From assembly GCF_000001735.4 (NCBI RefSeq), contig NC_003074.8, positions 17,863,261-17,927,260 on the forward strand: a stretch of 64,000 nucleotides of DNA. The letters run 5' to 3'. Both the position numbers and the translations under genes were made by a program. This document shows, piece by piece, positions 31,464 through 42,491 of this stretch; position 1 is the first letter of the stretch, and every line of letters starts with the position of its first letter. The notes under the pieces are model-generated. The model did no database searches. It was not told where the DNA came from and worked only from the letters and a program-made list of their open reading frames with translations. This DNA is from Arabidopsis thaliana. Lineage: Eukaryota; Streptophyta; Magnoliopsida; Brassicales; Brassicaceae.

Positions 31464-34010
31464 TCCGCTAGTTCATGCAAGTGTCTTGATCCTGGTAAAT
31501 TAATCCACCAAGGATAGTGTCATATAACTTGATATCTAAAGCTAAGTGTGTTACATGAAATTACTTACTCTTCTAAGCTCTTTAGGGAGACCTAGATCCT
31601 GAGATATTGTAGGTTAAAGTCTGGTTGTTTTCTAGTCACTGGATGAGATCAAGGTAGTATCATTAGATTCTTTAAGAACTTGGTTTTGCCATCCGATGGC
31701 GGGTTTGTGTCATTTTTGTTTCTGCTGTAACTGACTTGATATAGATCGACACAAGCTGATTATTGAGTAGTTTCTTTAGCCAGAAATGAGGATTAGCATT
31801 CATCAACAAAATTTTAATGGAGGAAATCAGTCAATCACACAATTGGGTTGCTTAGGCAGTGATCGTCTAGATATAAGATTGACACGTAGAGTTTCTTGCT
31901 TCTACCATTGAGATTACTTGTTGTTCCAAATCTCTTGAGTGGGTATTAACCCGAGGGTAATCAGACCTAATTTCAAGAATCATCCTTAGACCATTGTTTC
32001 TTGCGACTTATGATTCTTCAGCTTTCTCAAAGTTTGTTTTAATACGTTTGTTTTGTTCCGATTTGATTACCAGGACATTCACCCCACACACAGTGTTTGC
32101 GAATATAACTAATTTTGAGATATGTTAACAACATAAAACTTTTTAAAATGATTTTGCAACTGTACGATATATAAAAATTAAGATGGTAAATTATATAGAT
32201 AGATTGTTTCATAAATAACTATATATTAAAATGACACAAAAGTATTGACTTTAGAGGTGGGAAAAAACTCTTGTAGCCAAAAATGTTTCTATCGGACTTT
32301 TTGATTGGAATCCTCTTCAGACTTCAATTATTTGAATCTTTCAAAAGATTTGGGAATCTTCTAACGTTTTGGATTTAAAATTGGATAGGCTTTTAAGGAC
32401 AGTTCAGACACGCCAGCTGTTTGGATCGGTCCACGATCCCTAGAAAAAGAACACGTCATTGTAAATTAAAATTTTTGGGTTTCGAACGTATAATATTCAT
32501 AACCAATAAAATAGTAGAGTCACTTCCAAGAAACTAGGAAACATCAAACCACGTCGTTGCATTTTGGGGATCTTATGAAATACACAAGCTTATACAAAAA
32601 AAAATATTATAAAAAAATGAACGTATATTAATTCGTAATTACATAGGCTTAAAACCAAGATAAGATCGGTACATGTTGAAAATGAAAATTATTCAATCTC
32701 CTAATAGAGGTGAGACAATTATCAATTCGAAACTCATACATCAATCATAAAAGCTACAATATTTTCTCAACTCCATCAATTATCCGTGGGAGTCATACAA
32801 AAAAAAAATTAAAAAAATTATTACATATATATGTATTTTTTTTTCAGAAAAGTGAAATCTCTTTCGAACATATGAAATTATGAATATTCATCAATTGGCC
32901 TAGGATTACGAGATCAACGTAAATTATTTAAATAACAAAAATAAAAAATATGTTTCCTTGCATTAGGAAGCATCATTATCCAACCACGACGCCGGGTATT
33001 AAGCCAAGATCCATTCCAATTATTCATTCATATCTACTACCTAAAACGACATTAGCTTTTTATAAAGAAAGTCTTAACCCACGATCGGTGTTCATATTTA
33101 AATATTACATTTGTTGTTAAACACCAATGTTATGCCTAACAACTTAAATAAAACCGCCATAATTGTTTTTTATTGTGTTTTTGAAAAACTACTTGCCCGT
33201 TGTTATCTTGTGGCCTGAGTTTTTTTTCTCTTTTGTTTTTAATATATGTAGTATGAAACCACGTTTCAACAAATGGGCTGCGCCAAATGTTCACGCATCT
33301 TGCCTTGAGAATTTTGAATAACAACTAATTAGAGATTAAGGTATGGAAATGTACAAAAATCGCCACGAGATCCTTTCGTAGATCCACATGGTATTACCGG
33401 GATACATGGAGAAACATGTTTTCTTAAGATCAGTACATTACTCATTAAATGGTCGATATTAGTAAATTATTTTTGTACGTAATTGCTCGGTGCATGGTTT
33501 AAGACGTGTGTTCTTAAAAGCTACTCCAATTAATAATGATGCTTTCATGTGGTGTGGAATTAAAAGTTTTGGATGCGTAGTGGCTAATCAAAAAATCATA
33601 AAGTTCATAGTTTAAGCTTCGAAAATGCAAATAGCTTGGGGATACAAAAGCTATCTTTACAAAAATCTTAGAAATGGTGGAGTCTTACATAATCACGTGT
33701 GTGATCCAAATTATAGATGTAATAGAAGAAATTTTTCTTGTATTTTCATGTATTATATGCATCGCCTTTATCGTCTACACATGACCAAAATTTTTTCCCA
33801 TTTTCCCATTTTTAATCCTATACAAAAGAAGTTTTTTTTATTGTACAAGGCATTAGGTCAACAATGCCATGGTGTGAACAACTTTGTCTCCACATTTTTG
33901 GGGACATATCTTAATCTAATTATCGCTTTCATTACTTCCCTAAGCAACAAGTTGCTTCATCTTAATTTTCCCATTATTGTATAAAACTATCCATCAACCC
34001 TGACAAATTT

Positions 34011-34084
34011 AAACGATGAAAGCCTGAATTATTGATAATGATATTGATATCATTATCATCCAAACGATGAAAGCCTGAATTATT
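34011..34084. repeat. Direct repeat enclosing a perfect palindrome
   Basis: AAACGATGAAAGCCTGAATT occurs twice (from 34011 and from about 34062). Between the copies lies a perfect inverted repeat with 11-base arms, GATAATGATAT and ATATCATTATC (34034-34057), with a 2-base loop. Confidence 0.8.
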
Positions 34085-34478
34085 CAGTTTTAAAAGGATA
34101 TTCAGTTTTCTCTCACTGTCAGCTAACTTAGTCAAATCAAACATTCATAAATATATATTACACAACATATAGATCTATAAGCATGACATTTATAAAACCA
34201 TATATTATAAATCTTATGATTTATTATCCTAAACTATTTAGAAAGAATATGATGGGTTCCTTATTCCTCTCAAATGCGTGTCCTAGAAGTTCCACAAGTC
34301 TAACCAAGACGTATACACAATGATACACAATAATAATTCATTTTCCAAACGTTGATGGTATTTGAGTAATTTCAAATCTCTACAGAAAAATATTTCTCTT
34401 TCCCTATATATATCCGATACCATCTCATTGCACTTTCAACCTCAAACAAATAACCAATCAACCAAAAAAAAAAAAAAA

Positions 34479-35814
34479 ATGAAGAAACTTCTTTTGATAT
34501 TTCTCTTTTCTCTTGTCATTCTCCAAACTGCTTGTGGATTCGATTACGACGACAAGGAAATAGAAAGCGAAGAGGGCTTATCAACGCTTTATGATAGATG
34601 GAGGAGCCACCACTCCGTTCCTAGGAGTCTAAATGAAAGGGAGAAGAGATTCAACGTTTTCAGACACAATGTCATGCATGTCCACAATACCAACAAGAAG
34701 AACCGATCCTACAAACTTAAGCTCAACAAGTTTGCAGATTTAACAATTAATGAGTTCAAGAATGCATACACCGGTTCCAACATCAAGCATCACAGAATGT
34801 TGCAAGGACCAAAACGCGGCTCAAAACAGTTCATGTATGATCATGAGAATTTATCCAAATTACCGTCCTCCGTTGATTGGAGAAAGAAAGGTGCTGTCAC
34901 TGAAATCAAGAATCAAGGAAAATGTGGTAAGTATTACTATAAAGATAGTCCAATTATTTTTGAGGTCTCATTTTTTAAAACAATATAGTAAACAAAATTA
35001 TAATATAATCTTTAATTTGTTGATCGAATTCTAATGATATAAAATTCCTGAATAATTACCAGGAAGTTGTTGGGCATTCTCTACCGTAGCAGCTGTTGAG
35101 GGAATCAACAAGATCAAGACTAACAAACTGGTCTCACTGTCTGAACAAGAACTAGTGGATTGTGATACTAAGCAGAATGAAGGTTGTAACGGAGGTCTTA
35201 TGGAGATTGCATTTGAATTCATCAAGAAGAACGGTGGTATCACCACTGAAGATAGCTATCCTTATGAAGGTATCGATGGAAAATGCGACGCTTCAAAGGA
35301 TAACGGCGTGCTTGTGACGATAGATGGGCATGAAGATGTACCCGAAAACGACGAAAATGCTCTTCTTAAGGCTGTTGCAAACCAACCTGTATCTGTTGCA
35401 ATTGATGCTGGAAGTTCAGATTTCCAGTTTTATTCAGAGGTAAAAAGATAATCAGTACACTATCTTCGTTGTAATAGAAATATCATATCTTGTAATAATA
35501 TAGCATATGTCATGTATATAAACTTTGGTCATATCTTTGGTAACATGTTGTAGGGAGTGTTTACGGGATCTTGTGGAACAGAGCTGAACCATGGTGTGGC
35601 AGCGGTCGGGTATGGATCTGAGAGGGGGAAAAAGTATTGGATAGTGAGAAACTCATGGGGAGCTGAATGGGGAGAGGGAGGCTATATAAAGATTGAAAGA
35701 GAGATTGATGAACCGGAAGGGCGTTGCGGTATTGCGATGGAGGCATCGTATCCGATCAAGCTATCGTCGTCTAATCCTACCCCGAAAGACGGTGATGTCA
35801 AAGATGAGCTCTAG
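34479..35814 (+). CDS. CEP2: KDEL-tailed papain-type cysteine endopeptidase
   Basis: Exons 34479-34926, 35063-35439 and 35554-35814 give 361 residues. It has a signal peptide ([20 protein letters not shown]), an I29-type inhibitory propeptide with the ERFNIN-like stretch around [10 protein letters not shown], and a mature enzyme starting near LPSSVDWR (about 128). Catalytic residues are Cys152 in GSCWAFS, His288 in [11 protein letters not shown] and Asn308 in NSWG; the oxyanion Gln lies in KNQGKCG. The C-terminus is KDEL, an ER-retention signal. Enzymes of this C1A subfamily are stored in ER-derived ricinosomes and released during programmed cell death; this copy matches At3g48340 CEP2. It forms a tandem pair with CEP3, pulled apart by repeats. 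Confidence 0.95.
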
Positions 35815-36120
35815 ATATGTGTACACATTGTGTAAAACCATATCAAAGGTGATCCCAATTCCTTGTTGATTCATGTTGTTAGTTTCGTCTTCATGATTTG
35901 ATTTTGTTGTTGGTTTTGAATTTGAATAAAAATGTCTCGTGTTTTCTCAATCCTTTGTTTATTAATTATGTACAAGAGAGCAATAAGACACTTTTGGCGA
36001 ATAAGTTTTCATTTAACACTACAGCGTTTGTGTTTTAGACGCACCAAACGCAATAGTTTGAGTATTACACTATTACTATCGAGATGTGAGGTCAAATTAA
36101 TGTTAGGCCTTTGATTGATA
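35815..36120. other. CEP2 3' flank
   Basis: A polyadenylation-like GAATAAAAATG lies near 35920. No further gene was recognised before the MITE. Confidence 0.5.
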
Positions 36121-36357
36121 CTCTCTCCGTCCCATGAAAATGAATTTTAAAAAAAATTCACATTCTTTAAGAAATAATGTATAATGACAATTTTAATTTT
36201 TTATAACTATTTAAAAATAATAATAACCATTTATCTAATTATTTAATAAGGATAAAATAGGTAAACAGTTCTAAAATTTACATTGGAAATATAAAATTTT
36301 TATATTTGTGGGACAAAAATTTGTTCTAAAAAATTTATTTTTGTGAGACGGAAGGAA
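36121..36357. mobile_element. Stowaway-like MITE (Tc1/mariner type), non-coding
   Basis: A 237-base AT-rich element flanked by TA on both sides (36119-36120 and 36358-36359). The left end CTCTCTCCGTCCCATGAAAA and the inverted right end TTCCTTCCGTCTCACAAAAA are imperfect copies of the plant Stowaway terminal repeat (CTCCCTCCGT core). No coding capacity. It sits just 3' of CEP2. Confidence 0.8.
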
Positions 36358-36599
36358 TATATGATAAAAAAAAAAAGGTTTCGTTATAATTGGGCATTTA
36401 TGTTGCGCTTTTCCAAAATTTAGGATTGGTTTCGAAAACTTTTTTAAATCAGAGAAAATTGGTATATTAATTAATTTTAACGGAGACAACTGGAAAAAAA
36501 TTTCAAATTAAGAGAAAACAAAATTGGCGGTTACTTAGACGAGCACCGTCCTCATTTGTACGTCAGAGAATTCAAAAAGATACTTCTATCTCATTTTTC

Positions 36600-36935
36600 A
36601 TGGCAAAGAGATTTCTAGCTAGGGTTTTACCGATAGCTTCTGATCAATTTCCAAATTGCAATCTCGCAGTCGAAGCTATAGAAAAGCTTTATATAGATCG
36701 TGAACCAGAGGAATTTGAATCGTTATCGAACAATCCCTTGTTCGGTTTCTTGAAGATCGATCACTACCGATTCCGATCTGGGCGATTAGATTTGATGACA
36801 AAAATTACGGTGTGTGTGTTCTTCTCTTATCGATTTGATCTCATTTCTCTGTTTGGTTCTGTTTTTGTCTGTACCCTAACTTTTATAGCGATTAGGTTTT
36901 ATAGAATCAAATACTCTAGAATTCACTGTTCTTGA
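36600..36935 (+). CDS. Uncharacterised gene or gene fragment, first exon
   Basis: The open stretch begins MAKRFLARVLPIASDQFPNC and continues through LYIDREPEEFESLSNNP to about DLMTKIT. There a good donor (ACG followed by GTGTGTG near 36809) suggests the exon ends; the rest of the frame looks intronic. The composition up to there is protein-like. The pattern of LPxxxxxFP, then about 25 residues to an acidic-Phe-x-x-Leu and Gly-Phe, reminds me faintly of the N-terminus of plant DUF1985/Ulp1-associated proteins, many of which are transposon-carried. I cannot define downstream exons with confidence, because the following 4.5 kb is repeats. It could be a lineage-specific gene or a relic. Confidence 0.35.
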   Translation: MAKRFLARVLPIASDQFPNCNLAVEAIEKLYIDREPEEFESLSNNPLFGFLKIDHYRFRSGRLDLMTKITVCVFFSYRFDLISLFGSVFVCTLTFIAIRFYRIKYSRIHCS

Positions 36936-37569
36936 TCGTCTTTTATGTATACATCGTTTGATTTTGCCCATCCTAATAAAATCAAACCCTAGATTCGTGC
37001 GTGAATTGGATTTCCGATTTGATATATTCGCTAACTTGATAACTCTCGCGTCTCTCAGATTTGTCTCTTATTGACGGTGGAGAAAATTACAGGGTTTTAC
37101 TCGTTCCTCAAATTACCATGTATAAACTCTTATCCTTCTTTCTCACCAAATCTTACTGATCTCTGACCAGTTTTCTTTAGATTTTAAGGAAGTTGTATTT
37201 GTTACTATCTCTTGTTTTACGGGTCCTATGGTATTTGTTTTTGTTTCTAGTTATACCAAGGAGGTGTACACAACGTGGAACTATCGGGTGTACACAAAGT
37301 CAATTATCTGAAACACTTATGAGTAAAGGTATGTTTCGAACTCATTGGGTTGATAAATCTAACTCTTCCTTGAAAAGGCATATAGTTTGATTAGGAAATG
37401 TTCTCTTTTCTAAGTGTGGTATTGGTCATGAATTAAATAAGTGAAGAAATCACTAAATAATGAAAATGGTCACGAATTCGAATATTCTCTATCTCCTTTT
37501 AAATATGCCTTGCCTCTCATTAGGTAGGTTCTTTTGATTTTTCTCTTATAGTTTGATGTTACTGTCTCT

Positions 37570-37679
37570 TTTCTTCTGCAGTGGGAGAGTTCAGAGTCTA
37601 GTGTGACTATGTGGGCTTACATCAGAAAGGAAAGAATTCTACATACGTTCTTTCAGATCACTTAAAGAACCATTACGCT
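37570..37679 (+). repeat. Repeat segment A, first copy (adjacent to ACAT array)
   Basis: AGTCTAGTGTGACTATGTGG and TCAGATCACTTAAAGA occur here and, diverged, at about 41060-41150. Each copy is followed at once by an ACAT-type simple array, so segment and array were duplicated together or share an origin. Confidence 0.6.
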
Positions 37680-37802
37680 TGCATAGAATACATAAATACA
37701 TGCATCATATCATACACACACATCATACATACATGCATCATACATACATACACACATACAAACATGCATATATACATACATACATACATACATACATGCA
37801 TC
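37680..37802. repeat. ACAT/GCAT microsatellite, first array
   Basis: Imperfect tetranucleotide repeat of ACAT, with GCAT and ACAC variants, over about 120 bases. It runs into the CTTG-type array. Confidence 0.9.
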
Positions 37803-38620
37803 ATTTATACACATTGCATACTTGTTTCCTCAATTTGCTTGCTTCTTTGCTTAATTTGCTTACCTGCTTCCATCCCCTTTATTTGCATACTCAATTCTCT
37901 AACTTAGCTCTTTTTGTGTGTTTAATTTGCTTACTTCCGTACTTGCTCACTTTACTTGCTTGCTTGATTACTTTCTTTTGTATTGACTGCTGACTGCTTC
38001 GTTCTTTATTTGCTTCCTTAACTTTCTTGCTAACTTAGTTTTCTTAATTTGCCATACATTTTGGTGATCATCCTATTTTAGCAAGGTTTTACTACAAGTT
38101 CATTGATACATATACTTTGGCTTTTTATTTTGTGCCCTTATCCGCTCTCTGTTAACTTGATTTATTAACTTTGCTTGCTTTTGTCCCGTAACTTTTTAAC
38201 TTACATACTTTCTTTTTTTCATTTTTTGTTTACTTACTTGCTTCCTTGCTTACTTTCCATGATTTTTGCTCGCTTACTTGTTTCCTTGTGTATCCTTCAT
38301 TTACTTACTTAATTTATTGTGTTCGTTCTTTGCTTTCTTTTTTGACTTGCTTACTTTCTTTCTTTAGTTTTTTTATTGCTTCTTTAGCTTTCTTAACTGT
38401 TTTCACTTCTTCCTTACTTGCTTCTCTGTTTCCCTTTTTCCATTCTCTATATACTTTCTTCCTTGCTTACATTTGTAATATGCTTACTTCCATAATTGTT
38501 CAATTTCTTGTCTCCATTCTTTGCTTCGTTCACTAACTTGTATAGTTAGTATTGTTTCCTTTAACTTTCTTGCTTTTGTTACTGTTTGCTTACATTTGGT
38601 GACCATCCACTTCTACAGGT
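37803..38620. repeat. Cryptic pyrimidine-rich CTTG/CTTA repeat
   Basis: About 800 bases dominated by imperfect CTTG, CTTA and CTTC steps (CTTGCTTACTTGCTTCC style), with strong strand asymmetry (C+T far above A+G). The sequence is non-coding; the translated stretches are Leu/Phe/Ser/Cys low complexity. Confidence 0.75.
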
Positions 38621-38824
38621 TTAGCATTTATGCTACATATACTTTGGCTTTTAGTTTGTTCAGTGTGTAGTTGTTATCTTAACAGTTATGACGCTAACCA
38701 ACCTTTTCCTATAACTGTTAGATTAATTACATACATCTCTGCTAACGACACTGAAACAATTTTTGAGATTATCAGTTACTGGTAAAAATTTAATATGATT
38801 TGTTCAGTTTTTCACGCTTCTTGT

Positions 38825-39540
38825 TGTTTAGTTGAGGCGATGCTTTGTATCCGCATGTGGAACATTTGTACCAACGTAAGGCTGGTTTCTGCCTTGTCCG
38901 CTGCCTTCTGCTCTATTACGTATACAGTAAACTGACATAGCAGACACTATTAGTCCCGTCCAATGAGTTGGTAAGAGGTATATGTCAAATGGCATCAACT
39001 GTTTTTCTTCCTTCAAATGTGCCAACAACAGCAAATCTTTTTGCTCTTTTAGTAGGATATGTGCCAATTCAATCTTGATGCGTGATTATGACTAAATCTG
39101 ATGATTTGCGTTTTTGGAATCCTCTGAGATGTGTTCAAAGTAAGGAACATGGTTTATGCTTGCTTGCTTTGTTTTTGTATGTAGAATGGAAAAATGTGGT
39201 GCTCTTTTTTTTATTTTTTTTGCAGGTTTACTCTACAAATATAGTTCATGCAAGCAAATCTGAAGTACAAAAAAGATTATGAATGTTAACACTCCATCAC
39301 TTAAACCATTCTCAAAGGAATTTCTTCTCCTTTTATGATATATGGACTATGGCTCTCATTTCTCTTGCATAAGCTCTGTCTCTATTCTAATGATATATGT
39401 TAGTGTATGATAGGCGTCAAACAAATCATTAAGACTCTGAGGTAAGTGACCACTTGGACATTATCAGTTTGGAGGTAAAATTTTAAGTATAAGTCATCAG
39501 CTTTCCAGTCTTCAATGCCTTCGTAAGTATATGTTGCCTA
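38825..39540. repeat. Repeat segment B, first copy
   Basis: Diverged copy of the segment at 39885-40520. Shared pieces in order include AACAGCAAATCTTT, GGATATGTGCCAATTCAA, GATTTGCGTTTTTGGAATCC, TTGCAGGTTTACTCTACAAAT and CACTCCATCACTTAAACCAT. Confidence 0.75.
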
Positions 39541-39884
39541 ATAATTTATATTGAAATCAGCCTTCTACATTGTCTTCTTGCAGACTCTAAGTGGGTATTG
39601 ATGAAAGGTGTGATATAAATATGATAGTCCTCTCTGCAGTTTCTCCTTTGACTTCATTTGGTATGTCTTCAAAATTTCTGTGATATTTTTTGTTTCTTAC
39701 CTCAGGTAATTTGAAGTCCTTATCTCTCTTCCTCAACAAGTCACAAGTGAGTACCTACTCCTTATACTTTCTAGATCTCATGGAGTGCTTTCTTAATGGT
39801 ATTATTGCTGGTTAATTCATTTAAACTGCATGGCGAAATATATTATGTCAAATTATTAACTTTCCAAATAGTTAAGGTGTATTG

Positions 39885-40520
39885 TTATAACAGATGCGGC
39901 GAACGTTGTTGTTCCAAAGGCATAGTCCACTAACGCCCAATGTGCTAGTAAAGGGTAAATGTGAAACGGCGACAATCGTTCCTCTTACAGAATCGTGTCA
40001 ATAACAACAAATCTTTGACAAATATCTTTGCTGTTTTAACAGGATGTGTGCCAATCAATTTTTGACCCGTGATTCTGATTTATTGATTACTTGCGTTCAT
40101 GGAATCCTTCGAGACGTGTTTGGACTTTGGAGTACTCTTAATGGGAAGAATTTAATGCTTGTTTGCTTAGTTTGTTGTATGTACCATGGGAAAATACTCT
40201 GATGAAAAAAATATTTAATTTGCAGGTCTACTCTACAAATCTAGTTGATGACCGATATCTGAACTATTATGTGCTGACCCAATTACAAAAAGGAGTTACT
40301 ATGTAAGTTAGCTAGCACTCTATCACTTAAACCATTCACAAAGAACTTTGTTCGATCCTTGATATATCTTTGTCTATGATATGTTTCAGAATAACGTTAG
40401 GTTATGAGCTAAATGATCACTTGCCGATCTTTTTAGTATAATTATGGAAAACAGCTATCCATCTTTTTTTTACGGTCTTGCCTATCTTAAGGTAATTCTT
40501 CACCAATATAGTAATTTCAA
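39885..40520. repeat. Repeat segment B, second copy
   Basis: Same order of blocks as 38825-39540 about 1.05 kb away: AACAACAAATCTTT, GGATGTGTGCCAATCAAT, TACTTGCGTTCATGGAATCC, TTGCAGGTCTACTCTACAAAT and CACTCTATCACTTAAACCAT. The TTGCAGGT acceptor-like junction is kept in both. The copies look old and have no shared long reading frame. Confidence 0.75.
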
Positions 40521-41054
40521 CTCATCATTTCTTAAGAGTTCATTATTTACTGCATATTGTTGTCTGAATGCATAGTAATATTTGATTTCAGAATGAGGCT
40601 TCTAGATCTAGGTCACAAAACAGAGGAGACTGAAAGACTGATTTTATTAAGTCTGTACGGTACTCAGAAAACAGAGGATCTAGTTTCTTGCCATATAAGT
40701 TATCTATTCTAGTACTTTTTCTTTTAATCTTATATAAATATCGAAAGCCATGAAATCATACATTCGAAAGATCTATTAAAGGCTTCTTTTTAACTTGGGT
40801 GGTCTTTTTTTTTTTTGGGTGGTCTTTGTTTTTCAAGATATGTTCGTCAATCTCTCTCCACAAAAATGTTAAGCTCTTTTTTTCTATCTTTGTTGTTTTC
40901 AGATTTTAGATTCTTCAAATCGAAACCTTCTCCGAAGGTATGTGTCCTCAATCTTTTTCTTATGTTTGATCTTCTGATTTATTTTTTTAATAATATGATG
41001 GTCTTTTCATTATAAATTTGCTCTTATAATTTTGACCTTTCATCTTATGTAGTT

Positions 41055-41154
41055 GCAGATTTTACAGTCTATTGATATGTGGTCCAATCTCATTAACCAA
41101 AGAACTCTTCGTGGGATCTTCCAAATCACTTAAAGAGGCCGGAGACAACGCATG
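41055..41154 (+). repeat. Repeat segment A, second copy
   Basis: ACAGTCTATTGATATGTGG and CAAATCACTTAAAGAGG match segment A at 37570-37679, again immediately before an ACAT array. Confidence 0.6.
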
Positions 41155-41540
41155 CAAAATCACACACATACACACGTACATAACATACATACAAATACAC
41201 ACACGAATACAAACATACATGCATGCATACAAACTTACATACATACATACAAATATACATACATGCATTCATACATTCATACATGCATACATGCATACAT
41301 GCATTTATACATTCAAACATACATACATATATACATGCATTCATACATACATACATGCAGTCATACATTCATACATGCATTCATGCATTCATACATTCAG
41401 TCATACATTCATACATGCATTCATGCATTCATACATTCATACATACATACATGCATTCATGCATTCATACATTCATACATACATGCATTCATGCATTCAA
41501 ACATACATGTATGCATACATACATACGTACAATATTGTTA
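41155..41540. repeat. ACAT/TCAT/GCAT microsatellite, second array
   Basis: About 385 bases of imperfect tetranucleotides (ACAT, TCAT, GCAT), with a 12-16 base higher-order rhythm in which TGCATTCATGCATTCATACA recurs. It is open in several frames on both strands purely because the repeat lacks stops. Confidence 0.9.
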
Positions 41541-42491
41541 AGTCTTAACTCAAACAATTTATGTATAGAATAAATAAATAAAAATGTATAAAAGACCATT
41601 TTTGTATAGAAACATTGTTGGCCGCGCACTAGTTCACGGACATAGGAAGGGAAATGATAAAACTCGATTAGATAAGGTGGTTTTCTTGTCTTGAACTCGA
41701 TTAAATAACATGAATTATTGACTTATTGTCGTATAGCCTAAGGTACGTATAGAGTCACCAGCTCGAGCTTATTTGCTTTTGCATTACTTTGAGTAAAATA
41801 ATTTCCATTGAAATATCTATAATTTAATTTAATGAAGAGGACCCAACCCATCTTCATCTTATCTTTACCATTTATATAAATCCACTGAAAATGGGAATGG
41901 ACGTACGTGTTCTATTGTGTTTCTACCAAATATTTTTGCGTTTTAATATCTTTCAACTGTCTCTACCAAATCTAAATTGGTTAGACTTCAATATATATTA
42001 TTCATAAAGTTTTGTCGTGTTTCACGTGTTTATGAAACGTACCCGTTCTTGCATTTAGTCCCACGCACTATCTTTTTTTATCCATACTTGATTACTTTCT
42101 CAATTCGTCGATCTCACACATATTATATCCGGCCAAGCGGCTAAGTCCACCATAAAAACGAATTATATCGATAACCGGAATGTTATCAGAAATTTACAAT
42201 GTAATATTTCTGGAATGACTATTAACTTTGACGTTGTTACGAGTTTAATAATTTTTGAAAAGACTATATAACTCTCAAAACGTACATGTAATTTTTAGCA
42301 ATGTCCTTGGAGAAAACAAGTGTAACAATTACATGTACGTGTAAATTAAAAATAATGCAAATGTCAGTCAATATTTCGAGGAAACAATATATTTCTGTTC
42401 CCATCTCTAATCATTTCCTCAATCATATACCATAAAAGGCATAAACAGAACCAACCAACCAACCAACCAACAAGAAGAAGAATCCAAAGAC
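41541..42491. other. CEP3 upstream region
   Basis: AT-rich intergenic sequence and the CEP3 promoter. The leader has a CCAACCAACCAACCAACCA run just before AAGAAGAAG and the ATG. No further feature recognised. Confidence 0.5.

Larger units (their letters stand above)
31232..34478. other. Gene-poor interval before CEP2
   Basis: Apart from the small frame at 31398 and a repeat block at 34011-34084, I see AT-rich sequence without genes or recognisable transposon. The last 150 bases are CEP2 promoter and leader, with a CTATATATATCC segment near 34405 and an A-run just before the ATG. Confidence 0.5.

Noticed and set aside
33625-33984. 119-codon open stretch before CEP2
   Set aside because: AT-rich composition, no domain and no conserved motif; most likely chance.
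37611-38536. Leu/Phe/Ser/Cys-rich open stretches
   Set aside because: They arise from the CTTG-type low-complexity tract, with no start context or domain.
41155-41540. Possible CRISPR-like or satellite array
   Set aside because: Units are 4-base slippage steps with no spacers; an ordinary microsatellite in a plant genome.
41062-41573. Long overlapping frames on both strands rich in Ile-His-Thr or Cys-Met-Tyr-Val
   Set aside because: They are translations of the ACAT-type microsatellite, which has no stop codons in most frames; not proteins.
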